Assembly: GCF_039555335.1 (NCBI RefSeq)
Contig: NC_092641.1
Coordinates: 30,688,848-30,752,847, forward strand
Origin: Amphiura filiformis
Taxonomy: Eukaryota; Echinodermata; Ophiuroidea; Amphilepidida; Amphiuridae
Length of the DNA stretch: 64,000 nucleotides
Direction of reading: 5' to 3'
The translations under genes and the position numbers were made by a program. Below, one piece after another: positions 22,372-32,955 of this stretch. The notes below the pieces were generated by a model. That model worked only from the letters and a program-made list of their open reading frames with translations. It did not search any database and was not told where the DNA came from. How positions within the stretch are numbered: position 1 is the stretch's first letter; the number at the start of each line of letters is the position of its first letter.

Positions 22372-23892
22372 GGTAGGGTGCATCTCTTGCCCCTCATGTT
22401 ACACAAATTTCTTGTCCCTAGTCTCAAAATGTTCCATTGGTCAAAATATTACCCCATACCCGAAGCCGTTTAGGGGGGCCTCCGTGACGTTGAAATTGTT
22501 GGTCAATTGCCATACCATATGCATAAGGCAGCTATTTTGTTTTGCATGATTAACATTAGAAATTACTGCTGCCTTAAGTATTTTGCCCATGTAGTTAGGA
22601 CTATTATGATTCAAGATGTTAAAACAGCTCATGTCCCAAAATTTAACAAAAGGGAGCTATCTACAAGGACCAAGTTTATGTAAACATAAATGGCTGCCCT
22701 TTGCTGTCTTTACTGTGTAATTGTGAAATTACTTAAATATTCATAACTTTCCTGTTTCCATGCCAACTTTGAACCGTTATGCTGATAGTTACTACTACAG
22801 ACTATAGTGATCACACACTTGCATCTAGACCTTGCTGAATTTGATGAGACAACACACACAGGACTGAGGTTCTTCAAATCTTGATTTGGGTATCTCCGAC
22901 TGGTACTGGCATGATCATTTACCTTATTCAGCTTTATACATTGTCTTTGTTGTTGCCGTTTAAGCTAGTGCTTCTCCTGTGTTGGTACTTAGTCAAATGT
23001 CACTGGAGAATGCAACTGCAAAGTGTACCATTTTGTATGGTTTTACATTGCAACTTTCTTTTATGTAATATGATTTAACTGGCACCTTTTGAAATTATAT
23101 GATTCACATACTAACCTTTGTATAGGCCTATGAATATTTCCATGAGGTACATGTAGTTCTTGGATTGGAACCTCAATTCAAGTTCAAGCAGATTTTGGGA
23201 ACAAAAGTTTTGCCATTCATCTGGCCTAGCATCTACAATGCTCTGGAATCTTAAACTTAACTTCTGAGTTTGCTCACTAATGCAATTCATAACTTCGCAA
23301 AATCATCTCTGCTGAGAGCTGCGGTCTGAAGATTTGAAGGACCTTAGCCTTCCATTCTTTTTTAAAAATGTATTTAACATGATGCTGTACTGTCTCATCA
23401 AATTGAGCAAGGTCTAGAAATTGTACAACTTGCAAGTGTGCGATCACTCTTCTGTAGTAGTATCAGCCTAATAGGTCAAATTTGGCACGAAAACAGTAAA
23501 GATATGTATATCGAAGCAAATTCACAATTACACAGTAAATACAGCAAAGGGCAGCCATTTATGTTTACATAAACTTGACCTCTGTAGATAGCTCCCTTAT
23601 GTTTTATTTTTTGAGTTGGACTATTTTAACATCTTGATTCATTAATAGTCCTGACTACATGAACAAAATACATAAGGCAGCAGTAATTTCTAATGTTAAC
23701 CATGCAAAACAAAATAGCTGCTTTATGCATATGGTATGGCCATTGACCAACAATTTCAACGCCACGGAGGCCCCCTAAACGACTTGAATAATTTTAAATT
23801 TGGTATGGGGTAATATTTTGACCAATGGAACATTTTGAGACTAGGGACAAGAAATTTGGGTAACATGAGGGGCAAGAGATGCACCCTACCTG
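22372..23892. mobile_element. Long fold-back element, arms over 500 bases
   Basis: 22372-22885 is repeated in reverse complement at about 23300-23892. Shared blocks include GGTAGGGTGCATCTCTTGCC at the outer ends, CATATGGTATGG, GGCAGCCATTTATGTTTACA (as complement) and AAATCTTCA near the loop. The loop is about 400 bases. Arms differ by scattered substitutions and small indels, so the insertion is old. No transposase frame or clear target duplication was found. Confidence 0.75.
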
Positions 23893-24079
23893 TGGGACAA
23901 CAGAACCGCCACGTGAACGAGCTAGCCCGGGGGGTGACTTGATGGACACACCATGCTCAGCAGGTATGGACTATCGAAATGCACCTTTAAGGCCTAAACG
24001 AGTATTACTCAGCGCGTGCAAAACATACCCTAAAGCTAAACAAGTATTTTGCCATTTTTTTAAGAATTAGAGCAAAAAA

Positions 24080-24212
24080 ATGGTAAAAACCCAAAGTGGC
24101 AAAGAAGCCCTAATCATAGGTTGAACTTGCTTCAAAATATGCCTGGCAAAGAAGTAGCCTGACCCATGGGGCTACTTGGTCTTTGCCACCCAATGGTTTT
24201 TTTTTTAATGGG
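24080..24212. repeat. Short inverted repeat
   Basis: AAACCCAAAGTGGCAAAGA and the complement-like GGTCTTTGCCACCCAATGG face each other about 90 bases apart. Possibly a small MITE. Confidence 0.4.
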
Positions 24213-24439
24213 GCACTAATGGGGCACAGAGTGCCCGATGGTTTTCATACTACGCAAAATGCACTGGTATATTAGGTCATGTTTTTTATACTGGGTACCA
24301 ATTGCGTGATATGTGCATTTTTCAAACAAATCACATGCTTTTACAGGTTTGGTGCTATAACTCAATAGGTTTACATGAGAACCCTATAAAAGTATATTCT
24401 GAGAGCATATACTCAAGCGATTTCAAAAATGATACAATG

Positions 24440-24830
24440 GGAGTCATTATACAGGGTGACTCATATAATATACAGGGTGTAACAAAAAAAATTAGGACAA
24501 AAATATTAATTCAGTTACGGGGGTCACCCCTGAACATACATTGATAATGTAAAGTTTTGACTCATGTTTAATACATCTAACTCAATTGCCCACCCAGTCA
24601 TATGGAACTTTTACCGGTCAAGTACTTTGATTGCATAGATACAGGGTGGTCAAAAATGTGTCGATAATTTACATGAAAAATCATGGTCAAATTAACAATT
24701 CTTTGATTTTGAATATTACTAAGTAAAGATTGGCAGAAAATCATTTGGATGAAGCTTTATGCATATTCAGATTCACAGCAACTGTATACTTTCAGGGTGG
24801 CCCAAACAACACATGTTGTATTGTTACCGT
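24440..24830. repeat. Cluster of TACAGGGTG words
   Basis: CAGGGTG occurs near 24452, 24471, 24643 and 24793, twice preceded by ATA and followed by a C/T-poor AAAA stretch. Such words are common at ends of mariner-like and related DNA transposons. The copies do not make a clean inverted pair, so this may be several overlapping element ends. Confidence 0.3.
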
Positions 24831-25075
24831 ATCTAAGGAATTAAGAGTTCTTATGGATCACTAGACATTGTACCTGTATTTTTGATTCACTAATCAAGCT
24901 AATTAGGTAATTTACATGTTTATATTCTTTTACCCCAGTGATACAAAAACTTGTATATTTTTAAATGTACGGTATTATTGATTACTTTTGCTATTAAAAC
25001 ACTATTTTTACATTTCCGTAGTATCTGTATGCTGCGGTGGTTTATTTAATGATTCAATTAATTAATTTGATTTAA

Positions 25076-25474
25076 TAGGCCTGTTATCGATACAGTTTTT
25101 TGAAGTCGATATAGCGGAAGCAAATTATGCGACATATTGACACAGAATCGATATATTCAACACATTTTCAAGATGCAATTTACACACAGTTATTGTTTTA
25201 TTTACGACTCCATCCTCTTTCAGGAAACCGCAATGATCCCAGACATCGCTTCTTTTTGCTCGTTTTGATTGAAATTCAGCGATTTCAATGTCTTTCGGGG
25301 AATCTTCTGGAGGGGTTTGAGACAACATGATATGGCTCAGCTTGGAATTGGGAGCCGGTAATTTGGGATAATCTAAGCATGTGTGTATCGATACTACCAT
25401 TGAGTGTACCAACATGTCGGAAGTCTATGAATTTTCCAACTATTGATACTTTTCGACAATCGATAACGGGCCTA
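25076..25474. mobile_element. hAT-type non-autonomous element, 8-bp duplication
   Basis: The 399-base element starts TAGGCCTGTTATCGAT and ends with the complement of TAGGCCCGTTATCGAT (15 of 16 identical). It is flanked by an exact 8-base duplication, TGATTTAA, at 25068-25075 and 25475-25482. Eight-base duplications and TAGG-type ends are hallmarks of the hAT superfamily. The interior retains a BED-finger fragment on the - strand, so it is an internally deleted derivative of a larger transposase-coding copy. Confidence 0.9.
25125..25415 (-). pseudogene. BED zinc-finger remnant of hAT transposase
   Basis: A 96-codon open frame on the - strand. Residues about 55-81 read KRSDVWDHCGFLKEDGVV and then TITVCKLH, matching the BED-finger pattern S-VW-HFGF ... 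CKLC with the second cysteine replaced by histidine and the downstream TTNL-HL part missing. BED fingers bind DNA at the N-terminus of many hAT transposases. The catalytic RNase-H-like domain is absent, so it cannot be an active transposase; a DNA-binding peptide is conceivable but unsupported. Confidence 0.7.
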
Positions 25475-25493
25475 TGATTTAATATATTATAAA

Positions 25494-25530
25494 TAGCGGG
25501 AGACCCGCGCTTCGCGCGGGTCCCCGCTAG
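25494..25530. mobile_element. Strong GC hairpin ending CTAG, possible Helitron 3' end
   Basis: TAGCGGGAGACCCGCG and CGCGGGTCCCCGCTA form a 36-base nearly perfect hairpin around CTTCG, in otherwise AT-rich DNA, ending CTAG followed by T. A GC hairpin just before CTRR is the usual 3' end of Helitrons. The matching 5' end was not found. It starts only 12 bases after the right target duplication of the hAT remnant. Confidence 0.4.
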
Positions 25531-25805
25531 TTGAGTGAACTGGAGCGGTTAGTAAATGGGAGTGGTTTATGGTAAACGGTGATGGTAATGATTGTGTCTT
25601 GGTGTAGATAGATTATTTATCCTATAATAATTTTATTACCGTACTTTTTAGAATTAAGAATTTCCCCCGAAGAACTTATTTGTAAGGTCTTCCCTCAATT
25701 CCCCCATGTTGGAAGTTGCGACCGCACATCATGTGCATGTCACCGTTATTATGTTTTATATTTAGAAGGTGCGACATTTGAAATGTAAAATAATACCGGG
25801 TTATA

Positions 25806-26123
25806 TAATGTAATAATAAAAATATTTCCTTGCCCCCCTCCCTGGGCCACCTCTGAAACAAATTTATATATCCCTAATCCCCCCTGCTGTGGGCCCCTCT
25901 GAACACTACGATCCTGTCTACAAAACTGTAGGGGCTAAAGGACTGCCCTCATTTTAGGCCTATACTGGGGAATGTAATGTAGGCCTAATATATAAAAAAT
26001 ATTTCTCTGCCCACCCCCCCCCTTTGCCCCAGGCCACCTCTGAAACATATTTTATACCCCCCCAGTGAAACACTGTGATCCTGTCTACATCACTGTTTTG
26101 GGGTTAAAATGATTGCCCTCATT
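25806..26123. repeat. Two-copy tandem repeat, about 175-base offset
   Basis: Two copies share AAAATATTTC-TGCCC, GGCCACCTCTGAAACA, a GTGATCCTGTCTACA-like block and GCCCTCATTT. They begin near 25813 and 25993. C-rich and non-coding. Confidence 0.7.
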
Positions 26124-26265
26124 TAACTATTCTGACTCACATCCCTGCTCTAACAGAAAAATTCCTCTACTGTTTCAACTTGTTGGGCAATCTGGGAGGA
26201 ATGACCTTATAACCCACATAAAGCTCTGTTACCAACATTACTGGTTCTGTAGTTGTTCAATGCAT

Positions 26266-26610
26266 TTAAAGGAGTATTTCGTGATCCTAGCATCCTCTTC
26301 TTATGACATTTTTCAGTACATATCCACGAAAAAAACCTATTCCCAAAATTTCAGTTGATTCCGATTTTGCGTTTGCGAGTTATGCATGATTATGTGTATT
26401 ATACTGCTCCATAGACAATGCGTTGTAATTTCGTTCTGGTGCACCAGAACAAAAGTCAAATTTCACGATATCTTTGCAAAGCGAATTAATCTGCAAGAAA
26501 TATTTTGTACATAAACATTATGTAGCCAGAGGTTTCCAGTGATATAAAAATCTCAACTTTTTTTGAGAAAAGTGGGGGATGAGGCTGTGGATCACGAAGT
26601 GCCCCTTTAA
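26266..26610. mobile_element. TTAA-flanked MITE
   Basis: TTAA stands at both ends (26266-26269 and 26607-26610). Just inside, AAGGAGTATTTCGTGATCC and the complement of AAGGGGCACTTCGTGATCC form the inverted ends. The body matches each arm of the fold-back at 9898-10846. TTAA duplications suggest mobilisation by a piggyBac-like transposase; that is inference. Confidence 0.75.
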
Positions 26611-27101
26611 TAATAGTATAGGCCTGTTCCTGCTATAATCAGTGATAATGTTGTAAGGTTGTGCAATAGAACTGATTTATAATATTCCTTGTATAACGTG
26701 ACAAATGTCCCTTTTTAAGCAACTCTAATTTGACATTCCATATACTAAAGCAGAACAGGGAATACCCCTATGTTTGACATATATTATAAACCCCACTACA
26801 TGTACATACATGTATAACTGTCTGGTGTGAGAAGTGATATGTTTAGTTTTTGTTACTCTATGTCAATGAACTTTTAACACTCATAAAGTTCCCTGACCTT
26901 TGTATTAAACTTAATTAATTAACTACTTACTCCTTAATTCATAACAAATAAAGTATCCTATATTTTAAGTCATATTAAGCTACAAATGGAAAAAAATGTA
27001 TGGAGTTGAATAATAGCGTGATTTTATTGTGAGAGGGAGCCAAAATTGTTTACACCTTCCTTTTATTTATATAGATACTTCCAAAATATTATTTACTCAT
27101 T

Positions 27102-27152
27102 GAACAATGTTTTAGTGTGCCACTTTTGAACAATGTTTTAGTGTGCCACTTT
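27102..27152. repeat. Two-copy 25-26-base tandem repeat
   Basis: GAACAATGTTTTAGTGTGCC followed by ACTTT occurs twice in a row. Confidence 0.85.
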
Positions 27153-27748
27153 AGGCTAATCATACCAATATCGTAGCGACTGGAGATGGAATATTAGGGC
27201 AAACTGTACTTAATTTATTTGAACAATTGACAATGACATCTGATAGGGTGTAAACCTGTGGTACGTGTAGCATAGGTTATTATGAAGTTCAATGCGCTGC
27301 GCCGTATTGATGGGTTTGGTTTACTCGCGCTAGCGTAGTGAATTGCGCTAAAGGATCAGAATTCAGGAGAGCGCCAAGGAGCGTTAGCGCAATTGCGCCC
27401 CGGAATTGCGCTCCTTAAAAACTCCCGCCACATCATAAGGCTATTGAACAGTGCATGGTGGTTGTATGCAGTTCGTTCATGCATAGTGATATAGCAGTCC
27501 TTTGCCTTTGTTGATAAACATTGAGGTCAACTCACCTATACATGTAGTATTTACTTTATTAACAGATACAAATTTACTACTATACCACTACCTGGTGTTT
27601 TTATTCACATTATTTATTAACATCTGAAGGTAGCAATGGGTAGAGGTAACTTATTTTTGCACAAAATCTCGCATAGAAAAAGAACCATGTATCAGGACCT
27701 TGAACACATATTTACAAATTATCATACAAACAATAGATCTATTTGAAG

Positions 27749-28736
27749 CAAGGCTCCCGCTAAGGCGTGTCCATGCGTCCAGGATGCGATTTTCTATTGT
27801 TGGACGCACTGTTCAGCAAGCTGCATCAATGCCTTGCATCCGAGTCAGGGCTCGAAATAAGGAGAGCCCAAGGGCCCTCGGCCCCTGAAAATCAGCGAGG
27901 GCCCACAGAAGACATATATCCAGCGGGCCCAAATGGCCCGCAAAATTTGTGGCAATTTTTCTCACTTTTTTATGGGGTTCATAGGTTAAAAACAATGGCC
28001 CAAATTCGGGCCCACAAACATTTGTGAGGGCCCTCAAACATTTAAGATCAAGGGCCCAAATGGCTCTCAGAAATTCTGGCTTATTTCGAGGCCTGATCCG
28101 AGTGGACGCACATGAATTTCAAATCAAAATCGGTTATAAGCTTACTCAATCTACTTTCCATGTAATAAAATAAATATTTTTAGTATTTTCCAAACCTGCA
28201 TTGTGATAAATTAATATTTTAGCACCACATAGACCAATGGACCAATCAGTAAACGAGTTATTGACCTTTCATATAAACAACTCTCAAGATATTTGAAGTT
28301 GTCCTATTTTTGCGAACATCTCCCAAGGTCAACCAGTCAATGAAAATTCTTACGGCAGCTGGGCGCGCGTGTGGACAACTTTAAGCTTTCATTCAAACAC
28401 GAGAGCAAAAATACAACTTTCTAAACTATAATACCTGTAATAGTGTTATAATTTGTTATTGACAATAATATAAACATAAATCTTTAAAATCTCATCAGGA
28501 AAATAGAAGGAAATAGTCAAATATTTGCATCAAACTGCGATGTAATGCAATGCAATACCGGCAATTTGGGGCTTTGTACAATTGTATTCCCTGTTGCCCA
28601 ACATATCAACATATACGGACACACAAAAGGACACACACAAATTTGTGGGATGTGCATTTCACGACCAGGTTTTACAGTTGTGCGTCCGATCGGACGCAGT
28701 GTTTTTGAAGGCTAGTGGGAGCCTTGATTTGAAGTA
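27749..28736. mobile_element. hAT-type element with 8-bp duplication, hosting a nested MITE
   Basis: The left end starts CAAGGCTCCCGCTA; the right end is the complement of CAAGGCTCCCACTA. An exact 8-base duplication, ATTTGAAG, flanks it at 27741-27748 and 28737-28744. Inside, words such as GCGTCC and GGACGC recur near both ends. The element at 27845-28096 has inserted into it with its own 6-base duplication. Without that insertion the host element is about 730 bases. No transposase frame is present. The ends and duplication size fit the hAT superfamily. Confidence 0.88.
27845..28096. mobile_element. MITE, TCAGG...CTCGAAATAAG ends, 6-bp duplication (copy 2)
   Basis: Inverted ends TCAGGGCTCGAAATAAG and the complement of TCAGGCCTCGAAATAAG, flanked by a 6-base duplication TCCGAG at 27839-27844 and 28097-28102. 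The ends match the copy at 5779-6172. The interior carries about nine GGGCCC or GGCCC words (for example AAGGGCCC, GAGGGCCC). In copy 1 the corresponding words are GGGTCC/GGACCC. Inserted in the hAT element at 27749-28736. Confidence 0.85.
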
Positions 28737-28799
28737 TGTACCAAGAGCCCAGCTGGACATGCCCATATTGCTTTTAGGTTCCCTTGGCTTTAAACTGTA

Positions 28800-31025
28800 T
28801 AAGGGGGTACTACACCCCTGCCCAATTTTGTGCCTAATTTTGCATTTTTCTCAAAAATTATAGCACATTGGGGACAAGTAAGATATGGTCATTTTCACAG
28901 TAAAGGGTGTAACTTTTGATTTTTATGGTCAAAATTTCAAACCACTTAAATATGTTTCTGTTTACTGAAATCATGCATAGGAGCAACTTAAATTCCAGTA
29001 AAATAATGTTTCAAGGCTTAAACCTTTTGATTTCTAATAAAAAAATTGACATTTCCATAACATTTTGGTTAAAATCCAAGAAACAATGTATTTTACATAA
29101 GCTCAGAAAATTATGACATGAAAGCTGGAATACATGTGAAATCCCATTCCAAAGTAAGTCAACAGATATAAGTTACATTTTATACCATGTTTTGCTATGT
29201 TTGTAATTGCAGTTTTGAAAATTTTTAACATAAAGTGTCATTTACAATGGAAATTTCCCAACCTTAAACATATTTTTTAAGTTTTAATTGGGTTCCTAAA
29301 ATAATTTGAATGTCTAACTTCATGTACAAATACTACTTGATAAAAGGAACCTCCCAGCCAAGTTTCACAGAAATTGGAGTTATTTTTAGAATTGGCAATT
29401 CAAGCGATTTGTGTTTCGGAGGCTTCAGTTAACAACACAGGTGATCATAAAAGTAAAATATTTGGCTAACTACTGCAAGTTGACATGAAAAAATAGGTAA
29501 AAAATATCACAATTACCAATTTTCATGCTTTGCTTCTAAGTATTGAATTTCAGTTGTGACAAAAATTAAATTATCACAGCAAGTCATGTTTTTTGTTTCG
29601 GAGGCTTCATGTTAACAATGGCTAAACACTGCAGAAGTATTTTTTTTGAAAACAACACTGTTGGGATCATCTAAGCTGTTATTTTCTTGTGTGTATTGAA
29701 TCAATGATTCTATGCGGCAGATATTGTAGATTTATAGCATGTTAACTTTTTCACCCATTTGTTAAGTATGGTGTTTTTTGCATGTGAAGCCTCCGAAACA
29801 GGCTTTTTGGGTATCAGTATATTTTTCAAACATTAACCATAACATCAACAATTTTTTTAATTTATGACATTCTGCACATATCAAGTAACAATTACAATGC
29901 AGATATCAGTATGAAACACCAATTTAGATATGCATAGATGATAATTAATCTTATTGTTGTTTCGGAGGCTTCATTTGTTTCGGAGGCTTCAATTGTTAAC
30001 GGAAAGTTTGTATTGGGTCCCATTTTCAAACGGTGATATATATCTCCACGATTTAAAAACAAGTGACTTGAGGATCTACTTTGCTACATTTTGGTAAATA
30101 GATTGGATGAGCTCTTTTATTTTTATTTGCCCAAGCTTGCTGAACAGTTTGTTTCGGAGGCTTCAAAAAAGTTAACGGAAAAATGGCTCCTTGAAGTCAA
30201 GATTTTATAAAAATTTTAAAAGCTTGCAAATCGACTAATTTTTGTTACCCATTTCAAGTTAAGATATCAACTGTTATGAATCAAGAAGAAGTGAAGAAAT
30301 AACCAAGAATTATGAACCAAAGCTATACCCACAAAGTTTGTTAACAATTGTTAACGGAAAATGAAGCCTCCGAAACGACAAATCTCGAAGTCCGGTTCTC
30401 AAAAATACAGGGCTGTTCACAATTAAATCTAATGTAGCAGTGTTTACAGAACATATGACCGTACTTTCAGGATAAGAAAAATTATCCATGAACTAACTGA
30501 AGAAAACACAGGGTTTTACAAAAATGTTACTGTTTTTTATAGTTTTTCAAAATGGCAATATTAGGTACATTTAAGCCTGCTAAAACTGAACGCAGTAACT
30601 CCCGAAGATGATTATGCTACCCAAGGTAGCTGCTAACTAGATGACTTATGTGGCCAAAAATCATGGAATTCTGTGGCTTTATTAGAACGCTACGGATCAA
30701 AATGTTAAAAATCCAAAGTTACACCCTTTACCGTGAAAATGACCATATACATGAATATTATAGGGGCAAGGACTACAACTACTGCACTGGAAATTTTATT
30801 TCAGCACAGACAACAGTTGTGGAGTTACAGTCAAAAATGAGGGAAAAAACCAATATTTGATCAATAAATCAATAACTACTTGGCTTGAGTTGCTGAATTT
30901 TCAGTACAGTAGTTGTAGTCCTTGCCCCTATAATATACATATCTTACTTGTCACCAATGTGCTATACTTTTTGAGGAAAATGCAAAAATAGGCACAAAAT
31001 TGGACAGGGGTGTAGTACCCCCTTA
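28800..31025. mobile_element. Inverted-repeat element B with dispersed TTTCGGAGGCTTCA motif
   Basis: The ends AAGGGGGTACTACACCCCTG are inverted copies of each other, and the homology continues for about 130 bases on each side (28801-28935 versus 30715-31024, the right arm being interrupted by a nested MITE). The 1.8-kb interior has no transposase frame. It carries seven copies of TGTTTCGGAGGCTTCA or its complement: + at 29412, 29594, 29958, 29976 and 30150; - at 29785 and 30362. Most + copies are followed within a few bases by GTTAAC(A/G). The superfamily is unknown. Confidence 0.75.
30748..30953. mobile_element. MITE nested in the right arm of element B
   Basis: ATTATAGGGGCAAGGACTAC and its complement face each other; the inverted ends extend about 45 bases. 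Comparing the two arms of element B shows that this block is absent from the left arm (CCATATCTTACTTG there), so its insertion point is between CCATAT and CTTAC. The target duplication is short (2-4 bases, ambiguous in the AT-rich site). Confidence 0.75.
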
Positions 31026-31189
31026 ATCCACATACAATGTACATGTAGGGAAATAATATAAAAATATGAAATTTGGACACCAGAAACTTGAGGATGAGGG
31101 TTTACAACTGGTATAGTGGTACTTCATAATTTGTGTGCCAAATTGACAAAATATAGCAGTTTTCAATTTTGACCACAGATAGAACTTGC

Positions 31190-31285
31190 GACTATAGTCG
31201 TAGTCACAATTATCGTCGTAGTCGCGACTATTTGCTGCCAAATAGTTGACTAGGAAAAAAGTGATATAATCGCCCAACACTAGTA
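31190..31285. mobile_element. Possible hAT element end
   Basis: The complement strand from about 31285 reads CTAGTGTTGGGCGATTATAT, resembling TAGTGTTGGGCGAT ends of hAT elements. Nearby GTCGTAGTC words repeat. No partner end was located, so this is tentative. Confidence 0.3.
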
Positions 31286-31938
31286 CACGTATAGGCCAAG
31301 ATATTATAAACACAAACCGTTCTTCTGTTGGACTTTTTAAGTTATTGTGTACATAACAATTTCATATCCCCATACATAGAACTGCAATTTTGCAGGGAAT
31401 GGACTTTGAAGTTACGTTTATAGTGGTCGCCATTTTTCTGGAAGTAACTTCCAAGTAATGCAATATTGTCAATTGATGGTGCACTAATGCTGTCCCAGAC
31501 AGTGATAGACGGCAAAATAAACAAATAAATTTATATTATAAATAAAATAATATTTGGGACCAGCCAACCATACTTTTCGAATGGCAGGGAACCCTAATCA
31601 AATAGTACTGCTATTTTTAGGAACACCATGTCATTTTGGGACGTCCCTGGTAATATGACTCCATAGTCATTCAATTGTGCTGGTACTAGGATCCACAAGA
31701 AGCTCATCAATCAGTGCACAGTTCTTTAATCCCAATACATTTGCACATTCATTGAATGACCTCTGAAAATTTGGTTACAAAAACTCATAACCTGCAACTT
31801 GAGGTTAAATTTCGCACTATGATTGTTTAATTGAGGTTATTGAACAATGCCATTGGGATGAGGCCATTGTGGTCCGTAGTATTGGTACTGTGTTGTACCT
31901 GCGAAGGTCAGGTTCAGTGGGCCGTGAAACAATAGAAT

Positions 31939-32127
31939 GGGCTGTTCCAGTTGAAATACATACACCCCCTATGGAAGACATGACCTTAATCTCACACACA
32001 GGCCAGGGGGTGTTGATTTCAAAAGGAGTCACCCATTTAGGTGGCCCCATTTGAAATTCACACCCCCTGTGTGGAAAATTACGGTTTTCTTCCACAGAGG
32101 GTGTGTGGATTTCAACTGGAATAGCCC
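31939..32127. mobile_element. GGGCTATTCCAGTTGAAAT MITE, copy 1
   Basis: The ends GGGCTGTTCCAGTTGAAAT and the complement of GGGCTATTCCAGTTGAAAT are inverted, followed inside by CACCCCCTATGGAAGACAT and its diverged counterpart. The 189-base copy matches 48069-48253. Non-coding; the target duplication is unclear. Confidence 0.75.
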
Positions 32128-32620
32128 TGAATAGCCCATTAAACTGCAATAACTGCATGTAAATACAGGTCTGCTGTTCTGATATTACACAATGTGTACA
32201 TGCAACTGGCAGACTGTGTAAACAATATACTTATATTTTAGGGCCTAAATGTTTGGAAATTCAGACTACTGAATTCTGTTTTTTAAAAACTTGGTCAAGA
32301 AAAACTTTTTTTGATTTCAACAGATATATTGGTATATTCTCTATTAGCTCTAGTCTCCAGAAGTTCTGAATGTTGCTTTTATAACCCAGTTTATGTTATA
32401 TCTCTTTTCTGGAGCATTCAATCAATTTTATTTCATTCTGAGTAAACAAAATGACTTCTTTTAATATTATTTTTTGCTATACTATCCCGGTACTTTAAAA
32501 GGGAGTATACGTAAGTTAGGCACTGCAGTCAAGTAAGCCTGGGGGCACTCACTTTAGTTGTATCAGGTGGTACGGGTAAGGTCCTTTTTAAGGCTCTCTG
32601 GCAGTTCCTTAAGACCCACA

Positions 32621-32955
32621 CCCGGGGGGGGGGTCACTCCCATTGTGACCTGTACACCATCCGGCCCGCGATAATCAACTTTTGAAAAGCACCCTAAACA
32701 AGGATTTTACCCTTGGCTAAAACAATACCCTAAACAGGGATTTTATTCCTTGCATCAAATGTCATACCCTAAATGTCATTTCCGCGTATTAGCAATTGCA
32801 ATTTTGCTACCCTTTTCCCCAATATTTCATGTTTTTGACACCCTAAAGCGCGTTACATGCTGCAGATCGTGCTTACCCACGAAAAACTACCCTTTTTACG
32901 CGTTTTCATTATCGCGGATGATGTACAGGCCACAATGGGAGTGACCCCCCGGGGA
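32621..32955. mobile_element. MITE with GGGGGGTCACTCCCATTGTG ends and ACCCTAAA motif
   Basis: The left end has GGGGTCACTCCCATTGTGAC and CTGTACA; the right end is its complement (CTGTACA then GGCCACAATGGGAGTGACCCC). Inside, ACCCTAAA occurs near 32691, 32728, 32766 and 32841, with looser variants (TACCCTTTT) between. No coding frame. Confidence 0.75.
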
